From assembly GCF_016653355.1 (NCBI RefSeq), contig NZ_NHSK01000074.1, positions 70,178 through 134,177 of the forward strand: a stretch of 64,000 nt of DNA, in the 5' to 3' direction. Origin of the DNA: Rhodoplanes elegans (GTDB taxonomy: Bacteria; Pseudomonadota; Alphaproteobacteria; Rhizobiales; Xanthobacteraceae). Shown in pieces: positions 53,961 to 62,560 of this stretch. A program made the translations under genes and the position numbers. The notes beneath the pieces are model-generated. The model saw nothing but the letters and a program-made list of their open reading frames with translations, was not told the DNA's origin and did no database searches. Position 1 is the stretch's first letter, and every line of letters starts with the position of its first letter.

Positions 53961-56619
53961 TCTCCTCACCACGACGCGGCCGGCGCCGTTGCCTGACCTC
54001 GGGCTGGTGCGCGCCCGCGTGCTGCCCGACTTCGGGCCATCCGATCGCGCCGTCGACTGGGTGGCGCCACTCGGCGCCAGCGTGCTCGACATGGTGCTCG
54101 GCACGCTGCCCGGCCTGCCGCCGGCGATGTACGACCGGTTGCGGGTCACGATCGGCGAGCACGTGATCCCGGTCGAGCGCTGGGGCCGGGTGCGGCCGCG
54201 GCCCGGCGTCGTCGTGCTGATCCGGGCGATGCCGGGGGCGACGGACTATTTCCGCTCGGCGCTGTTCCTGGCTGTGGCCGTCGCGTCGATCGCGACCGGT
54301 CAGTTCTACGGCGTGGCGGCCGCAAACGCTGCCCTAGGCGCTGCCGGATTGACTGGTTTCACGGCGACGGCTGCGACCGTGAACCTTGCGACGTCGTTGA
54401 TTTCCGCCACCGCGTTGTTCGGCGGAACTTTGTTGGTCAACGCGCTCGTTCCGGTCCGCGGCGCGGATCAGTCGAAGGACGACCGCGCCGTCTACTCGAT
54501 CAACGGATTCCAAAACAGGCCGAATGCCAATGGGCCGGTTCCGCAATTGTGGGGTCGCGTGCGCGTTGCGCCGCCCTACGCCATGTTGCCCTACGGCGAG
54601 GTGGTCGGGCGGCAGCGCTGGATCCGTGCCGCCTTCCTGCTCGGTCAAGGCCGGATGGATTTATCGGCTGCTGCGCCGGCGATCGGCACCACGGCGCTGT
54701 CGAAAATCGACTCCGGCGACTATCAGATCACGTTGCGTGAGGGCACAACAGGCGACGATCAGCTCGTCTACTGCACATCTCAGGTGATCGAAGAGAATCT
54801 CAACATTCAGGTTCGGTACGACGAGGGGGCGCAGATTCGAACGACCGCGACCGAGGTCACGGCAGTCGAAGTCGAGATCTTCTTTCCGGGCGGGTTGTTT
54901 CACGTCAAGAACGACGGTTCCTACATTGCGTGGACCGCAACCGCCGTCGTCGAGACGCGCGAGGTGGGCGCAACAGAATGGAATACGCTCGGAACGGTCT
55001 CGGCTACGGCAATGGAGCGTCGGCCGTTCTGGGCAGCGCAATATTTTGCGCTCCCGTCGCGTGGTACGTATGAAATCAAGGTGACGCGCTACGCCGTCGA
55101 CGATGGGTCGTCGTCGCAACAGACGGCGTGGTCGTGGTCCGCGCTGCGCTCGTTCCGACCGGAATATCCGCTCGCCTTCGACGCGCCGATGGCGGTGGCC
55201 GAGCTGCGCATGCGCGCCTCAGGCCGGCTGAACGGCACCCTCGACAATTTCAACCTGCTCGCGACCCGCATCGTCCCAGACTGGACCGGCAGTGCGTGGG
55301 TGACGCAGGCGACCCGCAACCCGGCCTCGATCGCGCGCGCCGCGCTGCAAGGACCGCAAAACGTCTGGCCGGAACCGGACGAGGCACTCGATCTCGATGC
55401 ATTCCAGGACTGGGCCGAGTTCTGCGACAGCGAAGGTCTGGAGTTCAACGCCTACCAGGTCGACGAGATCACGCGGGACGATTTCCTCACCGACGTCGCC
55501 TCTGCGGGCCGCGCCATCGTGATCCGGCGCGGCTCGGTCTGGACGGTCTCGATCGACCGTGAAAGGACGACCTTCTACGACCTGATCAGCCCGCGCAACT
55601 CGTGGGACTTGACCGAGACCGACACACCGCCGAATTTCCCCGATGCCTTCGCGATCGACTTTCTGGACGAGACCAACAACTACGCGCCGAGCCGTCGCGT
55701 GGTGCGCTGGCCCGGCTTCGTCGGCGATCCTGTCGTGATCGAAGAATTGCGGTTGCCAGGTAAGACGCACCCCGACGAGATCTGGATCGAGGCGCGGCGA
55801 CGGCAATACGAGGCAATCTATCGGCGCCGGTCGTGGACCGTGTCGCAGGATGCAGAGCACCTGATCCTGACCCGCGGCGACGCCGCTATCCTGGTGCATC
55901 CGGTGATCGACCGGAGGCAGACCGGCGGGCGTGTCATTGGCGTCGACTCCGGCGTCGTCTATGTCGACGAAGTGGTGTCGGTCGAGGCCGGGCTCGTTTA
56001 TCGCGTTGCGTTCCGGGCCGCAAACGGCACCATCACGGATCGGCTGCTCTCGACGCCGGATACAGGGGAGACGCGGCGGCTGGTGCTGGCCGACGCCGGC
56101 ACGGATCCGGCGGTTGGTGACCTCGCCACGGTCTACACCACGGCCTCGCCGGCGATCGAGGTCATCGTCCAGAAGATCGAGCGCGGCGACAATCACACGG
56201 CCGTGCTGACGCTGGTCCCGCACGCGCCGGAGATTTTCACGTCGACCGCGGCCGAGGTGCCGCCAGCGTGGGATCCGGCGATCGGAGACACGATCGGCGA
56301 TTCGCTGATCCCAGCGCCGGCGACGCCTGTGATCACGTCGATGGTCTCGACCGTCGATGAAATCTCCTGGTTCTTCTCGGCAGGCGACGCGACCCCGGTG
56401 CTGCAGTATCAGCTCCGCCACCGCGAGCAGGGGACCAGCACTTGGACGACTGCGACGGCGCTCGGCGGTTCCGACTCCATCACGCTCGACAGCTCACCAT
56501 ACGGCTCTGCCGACGTCGTCGAGTTCGCGATCCGCGCCGTCGGCGTCAACAGCCTCACGTCGAGCTGGTCGGCGACCTACGAGCACACCGTCCCCGGCAC
56601 CACCTTCGCAGAGGCATGA
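53950..56619 (+). CDS. Tail tip / host-specificity protein, TipJ-like (889 aa)
   Basis: A hydrophobic region (FLAVAVASIATGQFYGVAAA) and YSINGFQNRPNANGPVPQLW lead the usual J-protein order, with GTYEIKVTRYAVDDGSSSQQ and several FN3-like beta parts. The C-terminal WFFSAGDATPVLQYQLRHRE is FN3. It forms the tail tip and contacts receptors. Confidence 0.88.
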   Translation: MSADLLTTTRPAPLPDLGLVRARVLPDFGPSDRAVDWVAPLGASVLDMVLGTLPGLPPAMYDRLRVTIGEHVIPVERWGRVRPRPGVVVLIRAMPGATDYFRSALFLAVAVASIATGQFYGVAAANAALGAAGLTGFTATAATVNLATSLISATALFGGTLLVNALVPVRGADQSKDDRAVYSINGFQNRPNANGPVPQLWGRVRVAPPYAMLPYGEVVGRQRWIRAAFLLGQGRMDLSAAAPAIGTTALSKIDSGDYQITLREGTTGDDQLVYCTSQVIEENLNIQVRYDEGAQIRTTATEVTAVEVEIFFPGGLFHVKNDGSYIAWTATAVVETREVGATEWNTLGTVSATAMERRPFWAAQYFALPSRGTYEIKVTRYAVDDGSSSQQTAWSWSALRSFRPEYPLAFDAPMAVAELRMRASGRLNGTLDNFNLLATRIVPDWTGSAWVTQATRNPASIARAALQGPQNVWPEPDEALDLDAFQDWAEFCDSEGLEFNAYQVDEITRDDFLTDVASAGRAIVIRRGSVWTVSIDRERTTFYDLISPRNSWDLTETDTPPNFPDAFAIDFLDETNNYAPSRRVVRWPGFVGDPVVIEELRLPGKTHPDEIWIEARRRQYEAIYRRRSWTVSQDAEHLILTRGDAAILVHPVIDRRQTGGRVIGVDSGVVYVDEVVSVEAGLVYRVAFRAANGTITDRLLSTPDTGETRRLVLADAGTDPAVGDLATVYTTASPAIEVIVQKIERGDNHTAVLTLVPHAPEIFTSTAAEVPPAWDPAIGDTIGDSLIPAPATPVITSMVSTVDEISWFFSAGDATPVLQYQLRHREQGTSTWTTATALGGSDSITLDSSPYGSADVVEFAIRAVGVNSLTSSWSATYEHTVPGTTFAEA

Positions 56620-56620
56620 C

Positions 56621-57307
56621 ATGACTGATCCGATTCGATTGCCGAACAAGCCCATCGGCTCCGTGCCAGCGTTCACGATCGGACTGCAGGACGAGGGCGG
56701 CGGAAACTACAGCGTCAAGAAATTCCCATCGCTCACCACCAATCCCGGGCTCACCTATTCATCCCGCGCAGCACTGTACGCCGCCACGAAGCCGGCGAAC
56801 ACGCAAGCCTGGGTCAATGGCGACAGCATCCCGGCCTACAACGGAGTGTACGAGAGCACTGGATCGGGGTGGGTGCGAAAGAGCGACCTCCCGATCCCGT
56901 TCATCATCGCCGTGGACGCCGGAGCCGGCACGCCGAACGCCATCCTCGCGACGGCTGCCTACCCGATCGGCGAAAGCAACCTCGTGCTGCTCAACATCTA
57001 CGAGACGAACACGGGGTCGCCTGTGACGGTGTCCTTTGACGGCGGCGGCACGACACTCACGATCAAGACCAATACGGGCAACGACGTCGCAACCGGTGGA
57101 CTGGTCGCCGGCATGCACGTGCTCGGAAAGCAAGTCGGCGCGACGTTCCGGATCGTCACCGATCAAGTGTCCGCCGCGATCATAGCGTCGGCAGAAGCAG
57201 CGGAGGCGGCTGCGGTCGCAGCCAGAGATGCCGCGGTCGCGGCAGCGAGCGAGGCAGTCGCCGCGACGAAGTTCGACCCCCTTCTTTCCATCCAGATTCA
57301 CGGCTGA
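56621..57307 (+). CDS. Tail fibre-like protein (228 aa)
   Basis: Beta-rich repeats (NTGSPVTVSFDGGGTTLTIK) end in an alanine-rich coiled coil (SAEAAEAAAVAARDAAVAAA). This is typical of trimeric fibre stems that attach tip proteins. The ATG at 56621 follows the tail tip gene directly. Confidence 0.7.
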   Translation: MTDPIRLPNKPIGSVPAFTIGLQDEGGGNYSVKKFPSLTTNPGLTYSSRAALYAATKPANTQAWVNGDSIPAYNGVYESTGSGWVRKSDLPIPFIIAVDAGAGTPNAILATAAYPIGESNLVLLNIYETNTGSPVTVSFDGGGTTLTIKTNTGNDVATGGLVAGMHVLGKQVGATFRIVTDQVSAAIIASAEAAEAAAVAARDAAVAAASEAVAATKFDPLLSIQIHG

Positions 57308-57316
57308 CAGGAGAGC

Positions 57317-57706
57317 ATGATGTCGACGACGGCCAATTACGCATCGACCCCGCGGTGTGGTGCCGCTCAAGTCTCAGCGGCCAATACCAATCTCGACGGA
57401 TCCGGGACGGTCGTCATGATCCTGACGGCAGGGTCATCGGGAAGCAGGATCGACAGAATCGACATCAAGGCCGTGGTGACGACGTCGGCAGGTATGATTC
57501 GACTGTTCGTGCACGACGGTACGAATTACAGGCTGTGGAAAGAGGTCCCCGTTTCTGCGGTGGAGAAGTCCGCGTCGGTCCCGGCATTCGGAACCACCAT
57601 CGACATGTCGCACCAACCGCTCGTTCTTCCGTCGGGCTACTCGCTTCGTGCCGCGACCGAAAAGGCCGAGGCTTTCAACATCATCGCGACGGGCGGAGAC
57701 TTCTGA
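57317..57706 (+). CDS. Small tail-associated beta protein (129 aa)
   Basis: A beta-rich protein (VVMILTAGSSGSRIDRIDIK, SAGMIRLFVHDGTNYRLWKE). AGGAG lies before ATGATG, so the start is 57317 or 57320. It sits between fibre and spike, so it may connect them. No firm family. Confidence 0.65.
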   Translation: MMSTTANYASTPRCGAAQVSAANTNLDGSGTVVMILTAGSSGSRIDRIDIKAVVTTSAGMIRLFVHDGTNYRLWKEVPVSAVEKSASVPAFGTTIDMSHQPLVLPSGYSLRAATEKAEAFNIIATGGDF

Positions 57707-58677
57707 TGCACGCGGGACTATATGGTCGTATCGACAGGCTGCGGGCTCCGGCGTCGCCTCCGATCATTCGCAACCGGTTCGACCCGATCTATGCACATCG
57801 GGATTTCGGAATCGGAAACGGAAACGGTGCCGAGCCGGAGGATGCGGCGTTACAGAAGCTCTTCGACGACGGCGCAGGCCGGGTGATCGTGTTCGAAGGG
57901 CCTCTGTTGACGGTGTTCCACACTCGTCCTCTGTATGTGAGATCGAACACCCGGATCATCGGTAACGGCGCGACGATCAAGGCTCACCCCGTCGCGGATA
58001 TCAATTGCACCGGCATCCATCTGACGTCGGAAACTTGGCTTGGTTCCGGCCCATCCAACGTCATAATTCAAGATTTGCGATATGACGGTAACGCGGTTTC
58101 ACGTCGCGCTGCCGGCGTTCTGCTGCCATATCTCGGTGTCGGACAATTCGGGCAGGCGGCTGCATTCTACCTCATCAACGCCGAGAACTGCATCATCGAC
58201 GCATGTTCGGTGATAAATGCCGTTTCTGATTGTTTTTATATGGGTGGCACTGTATCAGACGGCAGTTCCACCAATTCCCATTTTCGCAACTGCTATGCGA
58301 AGAATAGCAGCAGAAACGGTTTTTCGTTTGTCGGTACGCAAAATTGCACAGCGTCCGGGTGCGTGTCCAAGGACCACAATTACGGAAATAGCAATAGCAA
58401 TATATCGTGCGGGTTCGATGTCGAGCCGGACGGCGCGGCGACGGCTAACTACGGCTTGATCTTGTCCGGATGCATTGCGACAGATTGCACGACGGCTGGT
58501 TTTGCATGTAACAATTCTGCTTATAATTATTCTGTTACATGGGCGTATCCTTACACAAGGTCGTGCGCGGTAGGATTTCATCGTGCCAGCGCTGGCGGAA
58601 CAAAGATATTCGCTGCTCAATACAATTTCAACACTACGAACTTTGATGGCATCACGGAAAAGATTTCAGGCTTCTGA
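57706..58677 (+). CDS. Right-handed beta-helix tail spike (323 aa)
   Basis: The repeated short beta turns (NCIIDACSVINAVSDCFYMG, SHFRNCYAKNSSRNGFSF, TASGCVSKDHNYGN) are those of pectate-lyase/NosD-type beta helices found in tail spikes. The second half has markedly lower GC and many Asn residues, a sign of horizontal exchange of the receptor-binding gene. Catalytic residues are not identified. Confidence 0.8.
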   Translation: MHAGLYGRIDRLRAPASPPIIRNRFDPIYAHRDFGIGNGNGAEPEDAALQKLFDDGAGRVIVFEGPLLTVFHTRPLYVRSNTRIIGNGATIKAHPVADINCTGIHLTSETWLGSGPSNVIIQDLRYDGNAVSRRAAGVLLPYLGVGQFGQAAAFYLINAENCIIDACSVINAVSDCFYMGGTVSDGSSTNSHFRNCYAKNSSRNGFSFVGTQNCTASGCVSKDHNYGNSNSNISCGFDVEPDGAATANYGLILSGCIATDCTTAGFACNNSAYNYSVTWAYPYTRSCAVGFHRASAGGTKIFAAQYNFNTTNFDGITEKISGF

Positions 58678-58754
58678 ACGTCCGCGCTGGTGACAAGCTG
58701 AAACCCGCGCCCGGCCGGCTGCCGGGCGATCCCCTGAATCAACGGAGAACCGCC

Positions 58755-59984
58755 ATGCCGACCTGGCGTGTCGCGCGCGCGTTGCTCGCGCTGCGTGACC
58801 AAATCGACGCCGCGCGCCCGCGGCGGAACAAGAGCCACGACGGGACGATCGGAGACACGTCGCACGCGGCGCGCGCGAGCGACCACAATCCGAACGCGGC
58901 CGGCGTCGTCACGGCGATTGACATCACCCACGACCCGTCCGGCGGCGTCGACACCTACGCGCTCGCCGACTGGCTGCGGAAGCGGCGCGACCCGCGCATC
59001 AAATACCTGATCTCGAACGGCCGGATCTGCTCGTCCACGGTCTCGCCCTGGACGTGGCGGCCGTACAGCGGCTCGAGCAAGCACGACAAGCACCTGCACA
59101 TCTCCGTGTCGGCCGACCCGGCGCGCTACGACGATCCGGCGCCGTGGGACCTGTCGATCGGCGCCGCGGCCCCGGCCCGGCCGGCTGCCGCCGCCGACAT
59201 CCGGTCTCGCATGGGCAAGGCGATCCTTGACTTCGAGGCGCGGCGCGACGCCAAGGGCCGCCTCGCCGTCTACCGGCTGCCTGCCGGCGACGGCGGTGGA
59301 ACCTACGAGGTGGCCGGCATTAACGACCGCTATCACCCGGCCGAGGCCGCCGCGCTCAAGGCGCTGATCGAGGCCGGTCGGCACGCCGAGGCCGAGCAAC
59401 GCGCGATCGGCTACGTGCTCGCCTACACGTCCGGCGTCGCCGGCTGGCACCCGGACCCGGGCGTCGAGTTCTTCCTCCGCGACACGGCATTCAACCGGGG
59501 CCCGACCGGCGCCGCGCGGATCCTGCAGCGTGCGGTCCGCGTCACGCAGGACGGCGTCGTCGGTCAGACCACTCGGTCCGCCGCGGCCGCGATGCCGCCG
59601 GCGGCCCTCCTTGATGCGCTGCGCGCGGCCCGAGAGGGCTACGAGCGCGACGTGGTCGGCTACCGCGCGCAGTTCTGGCGCGGGCTCACCAACCGCTGGG
59701 ACAACGCACTGACGACCGCCAAGGCGTTCTCGGCCGAGTCCGGGTCGGGCCGAGGCGCGGCCAGTGCGGCGGCCGGCACCGCGGCGGCTGGGGCGGCTGC
59801 GGGCGCCGCCGCCGGCGTCGAGCAGGGCTGGGGCGCCACGGAGTGGACGCTGTTCGCCTTCGCCGCGCTGTTCGTCATCGGCCTCGGCGTCATCGCCTGG
59901 CACGTCTGGCGGCAGCGCCGGCGCACGGCGGCCGCCATGCCGGCCGAGCCGGTGTCCACCGATCTCGACACCACGGAGGAGTAG
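58755..59984 (+). CDS. Two-domain endolysin with C-terminal membrane anchor (409 aa)
   Basis: Domain 1 (DTSHAARASDHNPNAAGVVT, AIDITHDPSGG, HLHISVSADP) resembles metallopeptidase-M15-like phage proteins. Domain 2 (residues about 150-320: ILDFEARRDAKGRLAVYRLP, AFNRGPTGAARILQRAV, LTNRWDNAL) resembles the GH108/COG3926 muramidase. A membrane span (TLFAFAALFVIGLGVIAWHV) lies near the end. The anchor could hold it inactive until the holin acts. Domain calls are from pattern only. Confidence 0.75.
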   Translation: MPTWRVARALLALRDQIDAARPRRNKSHDGTIGDTSHAARASDHNPNAAGVVTAIDITHDPSGGVDTYALADWLRKRRDPRIKYLISNGRICSSTVSPWTWRPYSGSSKHDKHLHISVSADPARYDDPAPWDLSIGAAAPARPAAAADIRSRMGKAILDFEARRDAKGRLAVYRLPAGDGGGTYEVAGINDRYHPAEAAALKALIEAGRHAEAEQRAIGYVLAYTSGVAGWHPDPGVEFFLRDTAFNRGPTGAARILQRAVRVTQDGVVGQTTRSAAAAMPPAALLDALRAAREGYERDVVGYRAQFWRGLTNRWDNALTTAKAFSAESGSGRGAASAAAGTAAAGAAAGAAAGVEQGWGATEWTLFAFAALFVIGLGVIAWHVWRQRRRTAAAMPAEPVSTDLDTTEE

Positions 59985-59987
59985 TCC

Positions 59988-60605
59988 ATGGACTGGAAAG
60001 ACCTCGGGGGGCAGCTCGCGCGAGCCGGCGCCCCCATCATCGGCGGGGCGCTCGGCGGGCCGCTCGGTGGCATGCTGGGCGGCGTGGTCGGCAACGTGCT
60101 GGCCGACGCGCTCGGCACCGACGCAACCCCGGAGGCGGTCGGCAAGGCGATCGCCACGGCGACGCCGGCCGAAGTGGCAGAGAAGCTCGCGGCGGCCGAC
60201 GCCGAGGCGCACGCCCGTTGGCCGGCTCTCGCCGAGATCGCCAAGGCCGAGCACGAGGCGCGGGCCCGCGGCATCGAATCCGTCAACGAGACGATCCGGG
60301 CCGAGGTGCAGGCGGCGGCCGCGCGGCCGGACGGCTGGTGGTCGTCCTGGCGGACGATCCTCGCCTACGAGCTCGCGGTCGAATGCCCGGTCTGGGCCGC
60401 CCTGATGATCTGGGCGACCGTGACGGGCCGTGTCGCCGACGTGGTCGCGCTGTCCGGCCTGCTCACCACTTGGTGGGGCGCCCGCTTCGGCCTGCTCGGC
60501 GTGCACGTCTGGACCGGCTCGCACGAGCGCCTCACCGCCATCACGGGCCAGCCGGCGCCGTCCGTCGTGGGCGAGATCGTCAAAGCCGTGAAGGGCAAGA
60601 GGTGA
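59988..60605 (+). CDS. Holin of the 3TM gene-transfer-release type (205 aa)
   Basis: A glycine-rich N-terminus (APIIGGALGGPLGGMLGGVV), a helical middle and hydrophobic spans (ILAYELAVECPVWAALMIWA, VVALSGLLTTWWGARFGLLG) match the 3TM holin family of gene transfer agents. It directly follows the endolysin and should time lysis. Confidence 0.8.
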   Translation: MDWKDLGGQLARAGAPIIGGALGGPLGGMLGGVVGNVLADALGTDATPEAVGKAIATATPAEVAEKLAAADAEAHARWPALAEIAKAEHEARARGIESVNETIRAEVQAAAARPDGWWSSWRTILAYELAVECPVWAALMIWATVTGRVADVVALSGLLTTWWGARFGLLGVHVWTGSHERLTAITGQPAPSVVGEIVKAVKGKR

Positions 60606-60609
60606 CACC

Positions 60610-60753
60610 ATGATCTGGATGTTCGCCGCCGTCTCCATCTACCTGATGATCGGCTGCATGGTCGCAGTCCTGATAAGCCGCAGCTCCTGTCCGCACGGTG
60701 CGGCGTGGTCAGTCATTCTATGGCCGCTGTGGCTGTTCCCGCGATCTAGCTGA
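60610..60753 (+). CDS. Small membrane protein in the lysis cassette (47 aa)
   Basis: MIWMFAAVSIYLMIGCMVAV is one membrane helix, with a second hydrophobic stretch near the end (WSVILWPLWLF). It starts 4 nt after the holin stop. It may be an antiholin or accessory lysis protein. Confidence 0.6.
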   Translation: MIWMFAAVSIYLMIGCMVAVLISRSSCPHGAAWSVILWPLWLFPRSS

Positions 60754-60761
60754 GAGAGAGC

Positions 60762-60896
60762 ATGATCAAGATCGATACACTCATGCGCCCCGGCCAGCAC
60801 GTCCCGGGCGTCACCCCTGTGCGCCTACCGCCGGCACCTGTCTCGCGGAACGAGCCGAGCCAGACCGCCACGACCGATGTGACGCGGCAAAAGTAG
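60762..60896 (+). CDS. Small hydrophilic protein (44 aa)
   Basis: It encodes MIKIDTLMRPGQHVPGVTPV followed by a proline-rich tail and ends in TAG. GAGAGAG precedes the ATG. Function is unknown. Confidence 0.5.
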   Translation: MIKIDTLMRPGQHVPGVTPVRLPPAPVSRNEPSQTATTDVTRQK

Positions 60897-60978
60897 CCCC
60901 ACCTCTCGGCTCGCGTCCGCGCGCCGCTCTCCCCTGTGTGCAATGTGCGTCGCCGGCCCGGCATATGGGTGCCCCCGA

Positions 60979-61287
60979 ATGGATGACATGGAAATGGCCG
61001 AACCCTGCCCAGAGCCGCGGCGCCCTTGCCCTTTCGACGGCGAGGCCCGCGAGCGGATCGCCGTGCTCGAAGCCGAGGCTCGACACACACGGGAGACGCT
61101 CGATCGGATCGCGGCCCACGTCGAGCGGATCGACGACAAGGTCGAGAAGGTGAGCAACGAGTTCCTCGCGGCGATCTCGGGCGCCAAGAGCGGATGGTGG
61201 GTGCTGGTCCAGGTCGGTGGGCTGGCGTCGATGTTCGTCGCCGGGCTCTGGTATCTGGTCAGCAAGATTCCGTGGTCGAAGCTGTAG
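60979..61287 (+). CDS. XhlA-like coiled-coil membrane protein (102 aa)
   Basis: A coiled coil (RERIAVLEAEARHTRETLDR, IAAHVERIDDKVEKV) and one C-terminal membrane helix (LASMFVAGLWYLVSKI) are like XhlA/haemolysin-type lysis accessory proteins. The ATG at 60979 was chosen; 60988 is possible. It closes the late operon just before the tRNA. Confidence 0.7.
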   Translation: MDDMEMAEPCPEPRRPCPFDGEARERIAVLEAEARHTRETLDRIAAHVERIDDKVEKVSNEFLAAISGAKSGWWVLVQVGGLASMFVAGLWYLVSKIPWSKL

Positions 61288-61362
61288 TGGCAAGCGCGGC
61301 AGGATTCGAACCTGCGCCCGCCGACGTCAAAGGTCGGTGCTCTACCGTTGAGCTACGCGCCT
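61288..61362 (-). tRNA. tRNA-Gln (anticodon UUG)
   Basis: Reading leftward, a 75-nt cloverleaf forms: acceptor AGGCGCG/CGCGCTT with one G-U, D arm GCTC/GAGC, anticodon arm CCGAC-CTTTGAC-GTCGG with TTG, T arm GCAGG-TTCGAAT-CCTGC, discriminator G and encoded CCA. It is intact. It reads CAA and, by wobble, CAG. A role in suppressing UAG is possible only by first-position mispairing. Confidence 0.93.
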
Positions 61363-61372
61363 GTGGAATTGG

Positions 61373-61462
61373 TCAGGGAATTAGAAATCGCCCAACCACG
61401 ACGCCGAGAACGTAGAATCCGAACAACGTCGCCCACATCCGAACCGGCGATATCGTGATCAT
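61373..61462 (-). CDS. Small membrane peptide (29 aa)
   Basis: The peptide MITISPVRMWATLFGFYVLG with a further hydrophobic end is a single membrane helix. The strong GAGGAGAGGAAG site lies directly before the ATG at 61462. Function is unknown; small single-span phage peptides can block superinfection. Confidence 0.6.
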   Translation of the reverse strand: MITISPVRMWATLFGFYVLGVVVGRFLIP

Positions 61463-61500
61463 CTTCCTCTCCTCCTGCTGCCCGCGCTCGCGGGCGGGGG

Positions 61501-61785
61501 TCACGTCCGTCGTTGCTGCTCCAACCGGATTAGAAGCCGGTCGATGCTATCCCGCAGCGCGTTGGCTGCTGTCTCGGTCGCCCACCAATCGCGGCGGCTC
61601 AGCCCGGCATGGAGCGCCTGCACGTGTCGCTGGCGGATATCTGCAATTATCGAGGAAACCGGGTATGGGTCGCCGAGGAACGTGTCGTTGAGGCCGTTCT
61701 GCGCCTCGCCATCAACGCCGGGGACCGTGACGCCGCGCAGCCGCTCGTTCTCCGCCCGCAACCGCTCGATCTGGTCGCGCTGCAT
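61501..61785 (-). CDS. Hypothetical coiled-coil protein (94 aa)
   Basis: It begins MQRDQIERLRAENERLRGVT, a clear coiled coil, and ends with another helical basic part (RDSIDRLLIRLEQQRR). It is probably an oligomeric small protein. No family is recognised. Confidence 0.65.
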   Translation of the reverse strand: MQRDQIERLRAENERLRGVTVPGVDGEAQNGLNDTFLGDPYPVSSIIADIRQRHVQALHAGLSRRDWWATETAANALRDSIDRLLIRLEQQRRT

Positions 61786-61868
61786 TCTGATGTGCCCTGG
61801 TAGTCACGGCACTGCTCGTGGCCGGGGTCGCACATCGGGTGATCGGGTTCGTCGTCGTCATCGCTCAT
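61647..61868 (-). CDS. Doubtful overlapping protein (73 aa)
   Basis: The first 27 residues (MSDDDDEPDHPMCDPGHEQC) look coding and have AGGAG upstream, but the rest is a shadow of the gene at 61785. The real gene may be shorter or frameshifted. Confidence 0.3.
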   Translation of the reverse strand: MSDDDDEPDHPMCDPGHEQCRDYQGTSECSATRSSGCGRRTSGCAASRSPALMARRRTASTTRSSATHTRFPR

Positions 61869-61886
61869 CTTGATGAGGCTCCTGCG

Positions 61887-62048
61887 TCAGATTGCGTCGG
61901 GATCGATTTCATCCGGGGCATCGCACTGACGGCACTGCTCCGGCTCGTACTCGTCAAGTTCTTCCTCGGTGCAATGGAACGCAGCCTTCAGCAGATTGCC
62001 GCACACGTTGCACCACACCCCGTCGTCGTTCCTGCTCCACCAGTCCAT
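61887..62048 (-). CDS. Zinc-ribbon protein (53 aa)
   Basis: It encodes MDWWSRNDDGVWCNVCGNLL, then an acidic helix and CRQCDAPDE: two C-x-x-C pairs for one zinc. GGAGGATGAGGG precedes the ATG at 62048. It belongs to the leftward accessory run. Confidence 0.65.
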   Translation of the reverse strand: MDWWSRNDDGVWCNVCGNLLKAAFHCTEEELDEYEPEQCRQCDAPDEIDPDAI

Positions 62049-62081
62049 CCCTCATCCTCCATGCGCCAGCGGCGCTGGTGG

Positions 62082-62330
62082 TCAGTTCTCCGGCCCGTAG
62101 TCGTCGCAGTAGTAGTCCAGGACAACGTCATAGATCGCGTTGATTTCAGCACCGGTCAGCGGCGGCTTGAACTCGTCACCGGTCAGCACGGTGTTGAGCG
62201 GGACACCGTGCTGGTCCGCGGTGCGCTGCTCGTTCGTCGCCAGCCACCACGTGTCCGGGCCGCCGTCGGCCCACAGTTCGAAGGATGCACCGCGTAACTG
62301 GAACTCTTCGTTCAAGCATCGCTCGGCCAT
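62082..62330 (-). CDS. Hypothetical protein (82 aa)
   Basis: It starts MAERCLNEEFQLRGASFELW with a helical aromatic tail (GAEINAIYDVVLDYYCDDYG). It is divergent from the ribbon-helix-helix gene at 62378, with the promoter region 62331-62377 between. No family is recognised. Confidence 0.65.
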   Translation of the reverse strand: MAERCLNEEFQLRGASFELWADGGPDTWWLATNEQRTADQHGVPLNTVLTGDEFKPPLTGAEINAIYDVVLDYYCDDYGPEN

Positions 62331-62342
62331 GTCGTTCCCCTC

Positions 62343-62371
62343 TTGACAGTCTCAAATAAACGTACCATAGA
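62343..62371 (+). promoter_or_regulatory. Promoter for the ribbon-helix-helix gene
   Basis: TTGACA (62343-62348) and CATAGA (62366-62371) are 17 bp apart. The ATG lies 7 nt after the -10, so the message is probably leaderless, like that of the Cro-like gene. Confidence 0.6.
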
Positions 62372-62377
62372 AATGCG

Positions 62378-62560
62378 ATGGGACGCAAGCCGAAGAAGAC
62401 AGAATTACGAGCCCAGGCGGTGAGCATCACGCTCGCCCCCGGTCAGCGTGACAAGATCGACGCCGTCGTGGAACGGGGCGAGGTCTCGTCACGATCGGAG
62501 TTCATCCGCCGCGCGGTCGAGGTCGCGCTCAAGCGGGCGGAGAAGAGGAGAGAGGGATGA
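62378..62560 (+). CDS. Ribbon-helix-helix regulator (60 aa)
   Basis: AVSITLAPGQRDKIDAVVER, then GEVSSRSEFIRRAVEVAL is the beta strand and two helices of a CopG/Arc-type regulator. It has its own promoter and no ribosome site. It may repress the promoter region it shares with the leftward gene. Confidence 0.8.
   Translation: MGRKPKKTELRAQAVSITLAPGQRDKIDAVVERGEVSSRSEFIRRAVEVALKRAEKRREG

Noticed and set aside
58617-60638. Long leftward ORF (673 aa) opposite endolysin and holin
   Set aside because: Shadow of two recognised lysis genes; typical GC-rich antisense frame.
61288-61362. tRNA as the phage attachment site
   Set aside because: The tRNA is complete and lies about 3 kb from integrase; attP cores usually lie next to int and contain only a tRNA 3' part.
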